NCBI GenBank assembly: GCA_938743325.2
Contig: OW568894.1
Span: 124,001-188,000 of the forward strand
DNA length: 64,000 nt
Reading direction: 5' to 3'
From: Pycnococcus provasolii
Lineage: Eukaryota; Chlorophyta; Pseudoscourfieldiophyceae; Pseudoscourfieldiales; Pycnococcaceae
In this document: piece after piece, positions 36,893 through 46,825 of the stretch
Position numbering within the stretch: position 1 is the first letter of the stretch
How the letters are laid out: each line of letters opens with the position of its first letter
Notes under the pieces: model-generated
Database searches by the model: none
What the model saw: only the letters and a program-made list of their open reading frames with translations
Told to the model about the DNA's origin: nothing
Made by a program: the position numbers and the translations under genes

Positions 36893-39800
36893 ATGGTTAT
36901 GCGAAGCGCGAATTCGAATCAAAACAACGGCAACAGCAGCAGCGCGCAAGTGGGGGGACGCGCTTCGCCTCCTCCGTCCGCGGCCAAGCCAAACGCGAAT
37001 AACGCCACCTCGGTCGTCAACATGAACCCACCTCGAACGCCTCTCACGCCCTCCAACCAAAAGCACATCGCCGCACAACCTCACTCCCATTCACATTCAA
37101 ACGCGCCAACGACGCCGCCTACCGCAAAGCAGCAAGCAGGTGCGCCGAGAACGCCGCCGCTGTCCACAGAAAAACAACTGGCAGCTGCGGAATCAAAGGA
37201 ACACGCCATGCCGCCTAGAGATGCGAGCACCGCTGTTAAGGTGGCGCTGCGTGCAAGACCGCTCTCCGCCAAGGAACGCGCGAAGAGGTGCCGAGAGTGC
37301 CTCGTCGTCGACCCCAACGCACACGCAGTCACGCTCGGCAAGGAAAGGCACTTCGCGTTCGATACCACGTTCGACGCAAACAACACGCAAGAGGATATCT
37401 ACGAAACGTGCGTAAGCGAACTCGTCGATGCGACGCTCGACGGATACAACGCCACCGTACTCGCGTACGGGCAGACGGGCTCTGGAAAAACCTTCACCAT
37501 GGGAACGGGAGAACTCAGCTACGTCTTTGACGAGGAAATGGGTGTGCTACCACGCGCCATCAGGCAGCTGTTCGATAGCATCGAGGCACGAACTGCCGCC
37601 GCCAAGAGTGCTGCCGCTGGCGACGAAGGGAGAACCGAGGTGACGTTCACAGTTCGGTGCCAATACCTCGAGGTGCTCAACGAGGAGGTGCGCGACCTCC
37701 TGCACCCGGAGACGTCGACCAAGTCCATCTCCATCAGGGAGGCGGCGAACGGAACCATCGTCGTGCAAGGCGCGAGGGAGGTGGAGGCGCGCTGCTTCGC
37801 CGACGCCATGCGATGCATCGAGCGAGGCGCTCACGCGCGCACCACGGGAAAAACGCTCATGAACGAACGCTCGAGCCGAAGCCACGCCATCTTCACCGTC
37901 ATCATCGAACAGCGATACAGTCTCTCCGCGGGTCAGCCACCGCCAAGCGCAACGCCGGTAAAACAGCCGTCTCAGCGCCGCCTCACGCGGCCGGGAACTG
38001 CAGGTAGCAGGCCAAGTTCCGCTGCACGCGAACGTCCGACGCCCGTGGGTGGTGGTGGCAGTGGCGGCGGCGGCGTCGTGCGCGCCAAATTTCACCTCGT
38101 CGACCTCGCTGGTTCGGAGAGAAACAAGCGCACGGGTGCAAGTGGCGCGCGTTTTGCGGAGAGCGTGACCATCAATCGCGGACTGCTAGCGCTCGGGAAT
38201 GTCATCTCCGCGCTTGCCGCAAACGCTGCTCATTCGGAGAGAGCCGCTGCTGTAGCGCACATCCCGTACCGAGAAAGTCGCCTTACTCGCATGCTGAGCG
38301 ACTCGCTCGGCGGCAACAGCCGAACTTGGATGATTGCATGTGTGTCCAAGAGCGATCGAGACTTTGAGGAGACGCTCAACACGTGCAAGTACGCGCATCG
38401 CGCGAGGAGCATTCGCAATCGCCCTGTGGTGAATCGCGAGGTGATTGCCGCGCCGGCAGTGGATGCCTCGGCGATAGAGGAAGAAGATCCGGTCACCGTC
38501 GCGGCGGCGGCGGCGGCCGCGGCGCTTGACCTGGAAACACGGGACGATTCGGCCGCTCGCGTGCGCGTGGATGTGGCTGATATGAATGAGGCGAAGCAGC
38601 TGTTCGTCGAGAACCAACGCCTGATGCGTGAGCTGCGTGCCGCGAGCGCCGTCAACCGCATCAATGCTCACCGCATGGCGGTTGACGACGACGATGATGA
38701 CGATGATGATGACGCTGTCGGCATCAGCGAGGAGCGCGCCAACAAGCAAGCTGCCAATGGTCAAAGCACTGAGCAAGTGTCGTCTTCGAAGGCTGCGACC
38801 GCCTCATCCGTGGACGTCTCGCGTCTTGCTGCCGAGCGCGATGCGGCCGTTGGACGTGCGGAACAGCTGCAGAAAGCATTCGATGCCCTACAGCGGGAAC
38901 GCGACAGTGCCGTTCAAGCAGCGGCGTTGGCTCTGCAGAAGCAACCTCAGGTTGCTATCCTTAATTCAGCAAATTGCACAGGGTCGGCCGCTGCCGCTAT
39001 CCTACAGGAGGCACGCGCGCTGCTCGAGCTTGAGATGCTTTCGCACGAAGGCTACGCTCGCCTCGAGACTGCCCACGAGTACGCGCAGAACGACAGCTTT
39101 GTGGCCGAAGATGAGGAGGAGGCGACGGCGACAGAGAATAGTCACGAGAAGATTGTACAAGGCATGGAGGAGCGTGTGCGTGCTGCGGAGGAAGCACTTG
39201 CGGCAGCTGTGTCGAAAACCCGTGCGCTGGAGGCTGAAAATGCGCGTCTGCGCGGTTCTGCTGCGGCTGCGCGCGAGGTGATGGAGCCAGCTGCCGTGGC
39301 CCTTGGAGTTGACGAAACGAGCGAGGGCGAGCACGACACCGTTTGCTATGGATCGGACACGGAACAGACTCAGGAAACGACTCTTGTGGGAGAGGCGAGT
39401 GAGGATCACCGCCGGCGTGCGATGCTTGACACGCGACAGCTACAGCGCGTGGAGCTTGCGATTCACGAGAAGGAGTCTTTGCTGCATGAGCTGAACGGCA
39501 ACGCGTCTAAGATGCGCGAGCTGCAGACTCGCTACGAAGAACGCGTTGCCGAAAGCGAGGCAAGCATGGCCATGAAAGAGGACGAAATTGACCGACTACG
39601 CGACGAACTTTCGGAGCTTGAAATCGGCCGCGAGAAGTCCGCAGCTGAGCGTAAGCGCATGAAGCAGAATCTTGAGAACAAGCTGCAACGCGCGGACGAG
39701 CAGATGCGCGAGCTGAAGCGCAAGTTTGCCGAGGAGGATTCGCGCCGTGTTGCTAAAGTCAAATCGGAGGGCGAGGCACGTGTGCGACAGATGCAGGACG

Positions 39801-41500
39801 AGGTGAAGCGTCTTAAGGGACACCAAGAGGAATTGCGCGCTCGGCTTCGGCAAGCGACGGAACGCCAAGAAAAGGAGGAGGAAAGGCGTCGCACGCACGA
39901 AAGTGAGAAGAAGCGCGTGGAAGAGACGAGCCTGCGCCGCGTGCGCGAGCTTGAGGTTGTGTGCAAGCGACAAACGAATGCGCTGAAGCGCCGAACGGAC
40001 GAATTGATTGTGGCCAGAACGCGCCTTAATCACCTCGGTGAAAAGGCTATCATACCGGCGCCTTATGTGGGTGGAGAAATATCTCTCAGCAGCCACCCTG
40101 TGGTTCAGGAACGTGACACAAGCGCGCGCGGGATGAAGAAGGTGCGATCGTCATCTGCTTCCGGGTCATCCTCCGCTAGCGGTGCGAGTCCCGCGCGTAT
40201 TCGCCGCGCTCGCGTCGTTGCTGCGGCAACAGCTACGGCTCAGGCGAAGCCTGAGGCTATACCGCAACTTGATGAGGCGCTGCAGCTTGCGCTCAAGGTT
40301 GGCGAGTGCGAGGAAGAGGTCATCCGTCTCGAGGAGCGCCGCAACAAGATTGCCGTGCGTCGTGCTGCCGCTGCTGCCGAGAGGGAGCGTTTGATGGCGC
40401 TGCGCGACGCAAGCAAAGGGGTGCTCGAGGCTGCGATCGTTGGAGTGCAGCAGGATATTGATTCCCGTGAGACGGATGCCGGAAAGAGTGCGTCCATTGA
40501 TGCTGAGCTTCGCGCGCTTTATCAGCAGCGCGCAGACTATGAGTCCAGATTCCACGATACATCAGGTGGTCTTTCTTTAGCTGATGCCGCGGCGCTGTCG
40601 GCAGCGGACGACGCCATCGAGGGTATGGATGCGGAGCTCGATTATGCCACATCCGAGCTCGACGATGCGCGATTGAGCTTCAACGAGGCAAAGGAAGCCG
40701 AATCTGAGCTGCTTCGCCGTTACGACGGTATGGATGATGCGTCTGATGGTAGTCGACCACCTCGCGCACCGGGCCCCACCAACACTACGCCACCTGTCAG
40801 CGCCGCGCGGCTGATTAAGGCGTGCGCGCAACGCGGCGCTGAATCGCGTCGAGCTGTTGAACGTTCCGCGAAGGCCACCGAAGAGGTGCATGCGCGTCTG
40901 GGCGATGCCAGGCGTCAACTTGGCGAGATGGAAGCGCGTGTTGCGGCGCAGGAGTTGGACTACGAGCGCCGTGTCACGGAGCTGCAGCGCGGTCACGAGG
41001 CTCGCGTCAAGGAGCTTCTGCGACAGGCTCACATCGCGGCAGTGGGCACAAGTGTCGAAGCTAGCGCCGCGACAGCTGAGGATACATCGGTGGATTTGCC
41101 AGATACCGGAGCAGAAGCGACATCCTCGAAGGGTGGTGGCATTATGAGCCTTCGCGACAGTATCGGTGAGCTTGGCAAGCTGCGTGATGCGCGCATTCAA
41201 TCCGTGGCAATGGACAACATGTATTACAAGCAGGCGAACCGTGAGCTTAAGCGTAAGCTGCGCTCGATGCTCGATGCGACGGACAAGGAGCGCGCCGCTT
41301 TCGACGCAGAGCGTGAGGCTTGTCGCGTTCGAAGCCGCGAGCTCGAGGCGATGAACTCGAGCCTTATAACGGAAGTGCACACGTACAAGAATGGGTTGCG
41401 TCAGAGTGGCCAGCTCGTTCGCGTTTCCATGAGCAACCTTCGTCCGATGACTGCCGATGAGGTGTCACAGCGTGCTCGCACAGCGGGTCCAAAGCACTGA
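36893..41500 (+). CDS. Kinesin-4 family motor (KIF27/KIF7-like)
   Basis: The 1,535-residue protein has a 115-residue disordered leader, an N-terminal motor (about 117-535), and a long coiled coil to the C-terminus. The motor shows VKVALRARPL, the P-loop YGQTGSGKTFTMG (about 193), NERSSRSH (switch I, about 323) and HLVDLAGSER (switch II, about 401). The segment SISIREAANGTIVVQGAREV is closest to KIF27/KIF7 (IHIREDEKGNTVIVGAKE). About 45 Pro/Arg/Gly-rich residues are inserted just before switch II. In other species the KIF27 group acts in central-pair assembly and ciliogenesis; that role here is an inference. Acidic and poly-Ala runs follow the motor. TGTAA lies 11 nt after the stop. Confidence 0.85.
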   Translation: MVMRSANSNQNNGNSSSAQVGGRASPPPSAAKPNANNATSVVNMNPPRTPLTPSNQKHIAAQPHSHSHSNAPTTPPTAKQQAGAPRTPPLSTEKQLAAAESKEHAMPPRDASTAVKVALRARPLSAKERAKRCRECLVVDPNAHAVTLGKERHFAFDTTFDANNTQEDIYETCVSELVDATLDGYNATVLAYGQTGSGKTFTMGTGELSYVFDEEMGVLPRAIRQLFDSIEARTAAAKSAAAGDEGRTEVTFTVRCQYLEVLNEEVRDLLHPETSTKSISIREAANGTIVVQGAREVEARCFADAMRCIERGAHARTTGKTLMNERSSRSHAIFTVIIEQRYSLSAGQPPPSATPVKQPSQRRLTRPGTAGSRPSSAARERPTPVGGGGSGGGGVVRAKFHLVDLAGSERNKRTGASGARFAESVTINRGLLALGNVISALAANAAHSERAAAVAHIPYRESRLTRMLSDSLGGNSRTWMIACVSKSDRDFEETLNTCKYAHRARSIRNRPVVNREVIAAPAVDASAIEEEDPVTVAAAAAAAALDLETRDDSAARVRVDVADMNEAKQLFVENQRLMRELRAASAVNRINAHRMAVDDDDDDDDDDAVGISEERANKQAANGQSTEQVSSSKAATASSVDVSRLAAERDAAVGRAEQLQKAFDALQRERDSAVQAAALALQKQPQVAILNSANCTGSAAAAILQEARALLELEMLSHEGYARLETAHEYAQNDSFVAEDEEEATATENSHEKIVQGMEERVRAAEEALAAAVSKTRALEAENARLRGSAAAAREVMEPAAVALGVDETSEGEHDTVCYGSDTEQTQETTLVGEASEDHRRRAMLDTRQLQRVELAIHEKESLLHELNGNASKMRELQTRYEERVAESEASMAMKEDEIDRLRDELSELEIGREKSAAERKRMKQNLENKLQRADEQMRELKRKFAEEDSRRVAKVKSEGEARVRQMQDEVKRLKGHQEELRARLRQATERQEKEEERRRTHESEKKRVEETSLRRVRELEVVCKRQTNALKRRTDELIVARTRLNHLGEKAIIPAPYVGGEISLSSHPVVQERDTSARGMKKVRSSSASGSSSASGASPARIRRARVVAAATATAQAKPEAIPQLDEALQLALKVGECEEEVIRLEERRNKIAVRRAAAAAERERLMALRDASKGVLEAAIVGVQQDIDSRETDAGKSASIDAELRALYQQRADYESRFHDTSGGLSLADAAALSAADDAIEGMDAELDYATSELDDARLSFNEAKEAESELLRRYDGMDDASDGSRPPRAPGPTNTTPPVSAARLIKACAQRGAESRRAVERSAKATEEVHARLGDARRQLGEMEARVAAQELDYERRVTELQRGHEARVKELLRQAHIAAVGTSVEASAATAEDTSVDLPDTGAEATSSKGGGIMSLRDSIGELGKLRDARIQSVAMDNMYYKQANRELKRKLRSMLDATDKERAAFDAEREACRVRSRELEAMNSSLITEVHTYKNGLRQSGQLVRVSMSNLRPMTADEVSQRARTAGPKH

Positions 41501-41653
41501 ACAAAACAACTTGTAAAGTCTAGAACTACTTACATAAATAAGAACGTGTGGTGACGTGTCCATTGTCAGGGGCCAGGGGGGGGTGATTAGGGATCAATTG
41601 GCGCTCCCCCAAAACTTCCTTTTCTAATAAGGCCCTTGGCAAGTAACGCATCC

Positions 41654-43861
41654 ATGCCGCCGCTGTCGACGCCGATGTCGACGCGATTTCTGCTACGTAA
41701 GATTTCTGCTCGACCTTGCCACACCTTGTGTATTTCGCGGCTTATTTTCGTGGCTTGCATACTCGTCGTGCTGCCGCACTCTTCCTTAGCAGTCACCACT
41801 ACGTTTCGTCCGTCTTCCGTCCCGCTCGTCGTGCAGTCGCCGTACATATCCATATGGTCGCCCGCAGACGCGCTCACCGACGTACCCACCGCGCACTGGA
41901 GTGGACCCGCTAACGCTATGCAAGGCTTGCTTGTGTTGCAAGACGGAACGTGTTTGCGTTGGATGGGCGCAGCCTCACCAGCAACCCCAAGTAAGTGCCA
42001 AAGTGCCATGGTGCAAAAGAGCGTGCAAGTCTACGCGACGACCACGAATTACGTGTTCACCACGAACGACGGCAGCATCCAGCTGCACGCAAGGTTTCGA
42101 ACGCCCGCGGCGAGTGCCATGAGATCGAAAAAGCCAGACCTGGACGTCCTGGCACTTCCGGCAACGTGGCTCGACGTCGTCGTGAAGGGAACGAGCGGCG
42201 CTCGCGTCTATGTCGACGTCGCTGGGGACCTTGCGGTTGCCAACTACACGGTAGACGTCTCGTGGGCACGCGCCAGCTACACTGGACAACTCGGCAACGC
42301 AGCTGGCACAGTTCTGCGCATCGGCGCGACAAGCCAAACTTTTAACTACTACCAAGGCTGGGACAGAGTCAGCTGGGGACACCTGCACGTCCTCGCCGAC
42401 GAGAACACTGACGCGACAGCCGCGGGCGTCACTTCGTGCCGTGAGGCGTTCGTAGACGGCAAGCCGCTACCTGCGATGGATACGCGCGCATCTGCGCCAG
42501 CTGGCCAGTCTGCGGGGTCTGATCCAGTGCTTGCCGTAGCTATGCAAATGGCGGACGGCGAGGCGCGCACGGTTTCACTTCTGTACGACATCGGCATTGC
42601 GATGGAATACTTCGGAACAATGCTCGCGCCTCTGTATCGAGGCACCGACATCGACTTATCCGCCGCGACGAGCGACAAGCACGCGTCATCACTGTTTCAG
42701 GTTCTCGACAATCAACGTAAGGCGCTTGATCAGGCGTGCGACGAGGTGGATGCCACAGTTTTTAAGGACCTGCAGTCTAGCGGCGGCGACGAGTACGCGC
42801 TGCTTGGCAGTCTTGCTTACCGGCAGGTGACGGGATCCCTTGCAGTGGTTTACAATCCGATTATTCACGAACCTTGGGTGTTCATGAAGGAGATCTCGAG
42901 CGACGGCGACGTACAGACCGTTGACGTGATTTTCCCCGCGTGTCCCATCTTTCTGTACGCTGCCCCTGACCTGCTCCGTTACCAGATGCTTCCGCTGCTA
43001 GTTTACGCCAACAATGGGACGGCGCCGTATGGCACAGGTATCTACAACTACACGAAGCCATTTGCGCCGCATCACATTGGTCAATGGCCTGTGTGTGACA
43101 TTATGCCAAATCAGCAAGAAGACATGCCTATGGCAGCGACCTCGGCAGCCTTGATCATGCTTTCTGCGCTTGCTCGTTCTCAGGGAGGTGATAAGGCAGC
43201 TGTCGCCTGGCTGACGCCGTTTTGGGATCTTCTCGAATCATGGGCAAACTTCCTCATTGCGACGCTCCCCGATCCAGGCAATCAGCTATGCTCAGACGAC
43301 TTCGAGGGTCCGAGTCCACACAATACGAACCTTGCCGCCAAGGGCATTGTCGGCCTGGCGGCGTACGCGGATCTTCAGAAAGCGCGCGGCTACGCTGGCA
43401 GTGCAAAATTCTATATGGATTATGCGAAAGGATTTGCACGAGACTGGGAGAAGTTGGCACTGAACAAAGCTGGCGATTCGTACAAACGTCAGTACGATTT
43501 GGACGACTCATGGAGTTCAAAGTACAACATCTTGTGGGACAAGGCTATGGGGTACAATCTCTTTTCCGACGTCGTGTACACTCGCGAAGTTGCTCACTAC
43601 AAATCACGTGCGAACCCGTACGGAACACCTCTAGACGAGCGCAACACATTCACGCTTGTGCCGTGGCTTCATTGGATCTCGACGTTTGACAACGACTTCT
43701 TCGCGAATGCGACGAGCGCTCTGTTTGGCTACGTGAACACGACGGAGAATCGCGTCGCCATGTCCGACTGGTACCAGACAACGAACGCGCAAGTCGTAGG
43801 TTTCGCGGCACGTCCTGTCGTCGGCGGTCTGTTCGCGAAGGCGTGGCTTGATACCAGGTAA
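41654..43861 (+). CDS. Secreted glutaminase-A family protein (DUF5127-DUF4965-DUF1793 type)
   Basis: The 735-residue product has a hydrophobic signal near residues 24-46 (SRLIFVACILVVLPHSSLA). The N-terminal beta-rich region (about 50-330) matches the DUF5127 part of fungal and bacterial glutaminase A. The alpha-barrel part follows with typical landmarks: PHHIGQWPVCDIM and QEDMPMAATSAALIMLSALA (DUF4965), and CSDDFEGPSPHNTNLAAKGI, KYNILWDKAMGYNLFSDVV and FTLVPWLHWIS (DUF1793). Aspergillus GtaA is an extracellular glutaminase, but most family members are unassayed and their six-hairpin fold resembles glycosidases, so the substrate is uncertain. NxS/T sites fit secretion. TGTAA lies 117 nt after the stop. 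Confidence 0.85.
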   Translation: MPPLSTPMSTRFLLRKISARPCHTLCISRLIFVACILVVLPHSSLAVTTTFRPSSVPLVVQSPYISIWSPADALTDVPTAHWSGPANAMQGLLVLQDGTCLRWMGAASPATPSKCQSAMVQKSVQVYATTTNYVFTTNDGSIQLHARFRTPAASAMRSKKPDLDVLALPATWLDVVVKGTSGARVYVDVAGDLAVANYTVDVSWARASYTGQLGNAAGTVLRIGATSQTFNYYQGWDRVSWGHLHVLADENTDATAAGVTSCREAFVDGKPLPAMDTRASAPAGQSAGSDPVLAVAMQMADGEARTVSLLYDIGIAMEYFGTMLAPLYRGTDIDLSAATSDKHASSLFQVLDNQRKALDQACDEVDATVFKDLQSSGGDEYALLGSLAYRQVTGSLAVVYNPIIHEPWVFMKEISSDGDVQTVDVIFPACPIFLYAAPDLLRYQMLPLLVYANNGTAPYGTGIYNYTKPFAPHHIGQWPVCDIMPNQQEDMPMAATSAALIMLSALARSQGGDKAAVAWLTPFWDLLESWANFLIATLPDPGNQLCSDDFEGPSPHNTNLAAKGIVGLAAYADLQKARGYAGSAKFYMDYAKGFARDWEKLALNKAGDSYKRQYDLDDSWSSKYNILWDKAMGYNLFSDVVYTREVAHYKSRANPYGTPLDERNTFTLVPWLHWISTFDNDFFANATSALFGYVNTTENRVAMSDWYQTTNAQVVGFAARPVVGGLFAKAWLDTR

Positions 43862-44154
43862 AAACATTTGACGACCCGTGGATCAAGCGTGCAAGAAGAG
43901 ATATGAAACGTTCAGGACGAATTTTATTAGAAGTGTCAAATACACGCGCCCGGAGTCGTTCAGTTCAGTTCAGGTTTGTAACGGGACCACTTTCACCAAG
44001 GGGATTTATATAGAACAATGGGGTGCCGTCTCACTCCCGTTGAACAGCCCCGTTGTTGTGAAAAAACGGAACTGTCCTGTAAAAAGTTTAGGGGTTTCAA
44101 ACTAGCCTTGTCAGCAGCATTTTCCCTCGGCAAAGCAAACACGTGTCGTTGGCC

Positions 44155-46662
44155 ATGCCCAGTGGTGCCTCCTCGCCACCGGCTGCTGGTGGTGGTGGTG
44201 GTGGTGGTGGTGGTGGTGGTGGTGGTGGTGGTGGTGGTGGTGGTGGTGGTGGTGACGCGTCAACAATAATAAAGCCTTGGTGGTCGTACGGCACGCAGCG
44301 TGTATTTGTGTTCATGTGGTACGTCATTGACACGTTCCCCGCAGCCCATGTTCCGTTCGCACCGCAAGTGAAATCAGCCGCCGCGAAACAGGTCGTGCAC
44401 TGGCGCCTGCTATCCCTTGAAGCTCTACCCATAGCAATGCTCGCGGCGCTCGTTGTGCAAGGATCGCAGCTCGTGGCGGTGAAAAAGGCGTACGAAAATA
44501 CAATGGAATTCTTTCCAACAACTATGCAAAGAAGCGTGGAGCGACTTCCGGACTGGCTGTACACTGGCGATGTCTTCATCTTCGTTTGCCACCTGCTCGC
44601 GGCTATATTCGTGACGGTGGCGCTTGTTCACGAGTGGAGAGCGCAAAGGACGACGTCTGTATCAGAGTCGAGAAGATGGAGGGCTTGGTCCGCAAGGGCC
44701 ATTGCTACCGCTTGGCTTATGCAGACTGCTTCGCCGTTCCTGCTGTTCAGCGTCGTTCCATTCCGAGAAGCCGTCAGGTGGAGCGACATCAACGAACAAG
44801 TCTGCGGCGAGGCGTTCAAGCTCGTGCACAGCACATTTCCTGGTCTTAAGGACTATGCGACAGCGGTCGCAAGCCAGGGTGCCATTGACAACACCTTCGC
44901 AAATGACCCAGGCAAGTTCTGTAAGGAAAACGAGGATAAGTGGGACGAGGCACTCATAACTGAGCTCGCGAAGTTGACCAACTACGTGACCAACTGCTCC
45001 TCGGTAGGCAGCACCATCACCGACGTCAACAACTTCATCATGGAGGAATGGGCTGCAGAGACCCTCGCTTCCACTTCCACAAATCTGCTCGAGGCGACCG
45101 TCTCGGCGGTGACGACAAACTCGAAAACGAAGACGAATACACTCAACCGCGTAGGCCGCACGTCGCTGCAACAGCTTAAGTGCCCGCTCGGCGAAGATTG
45201 GCGTATCCGCACGAGTGACATCAGCAACGGGTGTGAGCGCGCGCTCGAGATTGCGCTGAAGTATCCAGGCAACCTCGCGAAGAGAAAAGACGTGACGATA
45301 TGCAAGAGTCCGGAATGCGCGAAGGCCATCAAGCAGGCCGTATTGCGCTCGGGGCTGAACTTCAACAAAGATCCCACGGGCGCCGCCGCTTGCCTATTGC
45401 AGTCAACGAGTTTCGAGGTGCAGGATCAGAGGATGCTAAATGCGCCACGCACGCAAGGCCAAGGCCAGACGAATGCACTTCGACGCACGCTGCAACAGAC
45501 GAGACCTCGGCCTCCGCCTCCTACGATGCAGCAGACGAGGCCTACCATTACTGACATGTCTGCCTTGCGCAACCAGTATACAACAGCACAGGCTCAGGTG
45601 GCAACGGCAGAAATCCTCAACTCGTGGGTAGAGGAGGATGGATGCGACACAATTCCTGCAAGCTCTGCGGAGCTCTTTAGCAAAGTCACCTCGGCTTTGG
45701 AGACGATGACAAATTCCGTCGCACAAACATGTCCAGACGGTTTTTCGCAAGCTTCCCGGCAGGGAGGAAGTTTGTCGCTCGAGCATCTATGTACTTGCAC
45801 GGACTTTGGGATCTTACGAATGATGGCAGATGCAGTGGAGTCGGGCAGCGTCAGCTGCGGGCTTTTCTCCGATGCGGTGGTGCTCACAGAGTTGACAGTG
45901 GGAGTACTGCTTAGCGTTTATACGTGCAGTATGCTGCTACCCGCATCCCTCTCGCTACTCAGTGGCGTCGCGGCCGCTCTTCTCAACCTAAAATTATTCG
46001 TGCCGACCTCTGCTCTCTTGGGGATGTTGAGCATATCAACAAGCACCGCAAATATTCCAATGTGCGTGGTTCTGCTTGCAATGATATACCAAACTGTAGG
46101 AAACTCCTACTTTGGTGCAGCACTTTGGCTTGCTGTCATCTACCTCTCCGGATTTGCGATCCTTCGTCCCCAAAAACTTCTAGAAGGCAACGAGATGGAT
46201 GCAGTCAAAGTTCGCATGCACATGTACACAGTGAAAGGATTTCAGCTCATTTCAGCCGTCATGTGCATCTATTGCTTTTCAAAATTTTGGACCACATCGC
46301 GCATCATTGGAACAACCTCTATCGACTTGCGCTCTCTGTTCACGTCCGAAATGATACTTGCCGGCCTTGTATCGTTCATTGCATCGAGCCTTCTTTCTAA
46401 CGTTGCTATGATGGACTGGGTGACTGTCCACGCAATTCGCGTGCATGACCACGAGCGCGGTTTGGCATTCTCACGCGATCATGCGGCGAACCCGCAAAGC
46501 CCTTCTCCAAAGGATGCGCCCACGCGAATGGGATCTTTCGTCCGCTCAGGAGATTACAAAGTACACGTACATCAAATGGAGATGCTACGCGAGGCGGCTA
46601 TATTCCCGATGGATCGCACTGCAGATCCCTCTTCAAACGATCACAATGGTTCGGAGGCGTAG
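44155..46662 (+). CDS. Polytopic membrane protein of unknown family with poly-Gly start
   Basis: The 835-residue protein starts MPSGASSPPAA, followed by about 22 Gly encoded by a GGT microsatellite. Four hydrophobic spans lie in the first 220 residues (for example LEALPIAMLAALVVQGSQLV and VFIFVCHLLAAIFVTVALVH). A hydrophilic Cys-containing region of about 370 residues follows (VTNCSSVGSTITDV, LKCPLGEDWRI, EHLCTCTDFGIL), probably extracytosolic. Then come five or six spans (570-790: SVYTCSMLLPASLSLLSGVA, NIPMCVVLLAMIYQTV, YFGAALWLAVIYLSGFAIL). I recognise no family; a receptor or channel-like layout is only an impression. The first ATG is used; a GTG at 44143 lies upstream. It converges on CFAP57. 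Confidence 0.7.
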   Translation: MPSGASSPPAAGGGGGGGGGGGGGGGGGGGGGGDASTIIKPWWSYGTQRVFVFMWYVIDTFPAAHVPFAPQVKSAAAKQVVHWRLLSLEALPIAMLAALVVQGSQLVAVKKAYENTMEFFPTTMQRSVERLPDWLYTGDVFIFVCHLLAAIFVTVALVHEWRAQRTTSVSESRRWRAWSARAIATAWLMQTASPFLLFSVVPFREAVRWSDINEQVCGEAFKLVHSTFPGLKDYATAVASQGAIDNTFANDPGKFCKENEDKWDEALITELAKLTNYVTNCSSVGSTITDVNNFIMEEWAAETLASTSTNLLEATVSAVTTNSKTKTNTLNRVGRTSLQQLKCPLGEDWRIRTSDISNGCERALEIALKYPGNLAKRKDVTICKSPECAKAIKQAVLRSGLNFNKDPTGAAACLLQSTSFEVQDQRMLNAPRTQGQGQTNALRRTLQQTRPRPPPPTMQQTRPTITDMSALRNQYTTAQAQVATAEILNSWVEEDGCDTIPASSAELFSKVTSALETMTNSVAQTCPDGFSQASRQGGSLSLEHLCTCTDFGILRMMADAVESGSVSCGLFSDAVVLTELTVGVLLSVYTCSMLLPASLSLLSGVAAALLNLKLFVPTSALLGMLSISTSTANIPMCVVLLAMIYQTVGNSYFGAALWLAVIYLSGFAILRPQKLLEGNEMDAVKVRMHMYTVKGFQLISAVMCIYCFSKFWTTSRIIGTTSIDLRSLFTSEMILAGLVSFIASSLLSNVAMMDWVTVHAIRVHDHERGLAFSRDHAANPQSPSPKDAPTRMGSFVRSGDYKVHVHQMEMLREAAIFPMDRTADPSSNDHNGSEA
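44188..44253 (+). repeat. Perfect (GGT)22 microsatellite
   Basis: Twenty-two uninterrupted GGT units encoding poly-Gly at the N-terminus of the unknown membrane protein. Confidence 0.95.
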
Positions 46663-46820
46663 CAAACGTTTTTTGATTGGGATTGGCTAGCTATATTTTG
46701 TGTTGTTTTTTGTTTTCTTTTTTAATTATTTAGGTTTGAACGAGACAGACCTTGGTTTTGGAGAGGGGAGTACTGCTTGTAACGAAAGATTGTTTTTTGA
46801 AATGAAATGGAAGGAAGCTT

Positions 46821-46825
46821 TTACA
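46821..46825 (-). terminator. TGTAA poly(A) signal containing the CFAP57 stop codon
   Basis: The last codons read ACT-ATG-TAA, so the pentamer ends with the stop codon itself. Confidence 0.5.
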
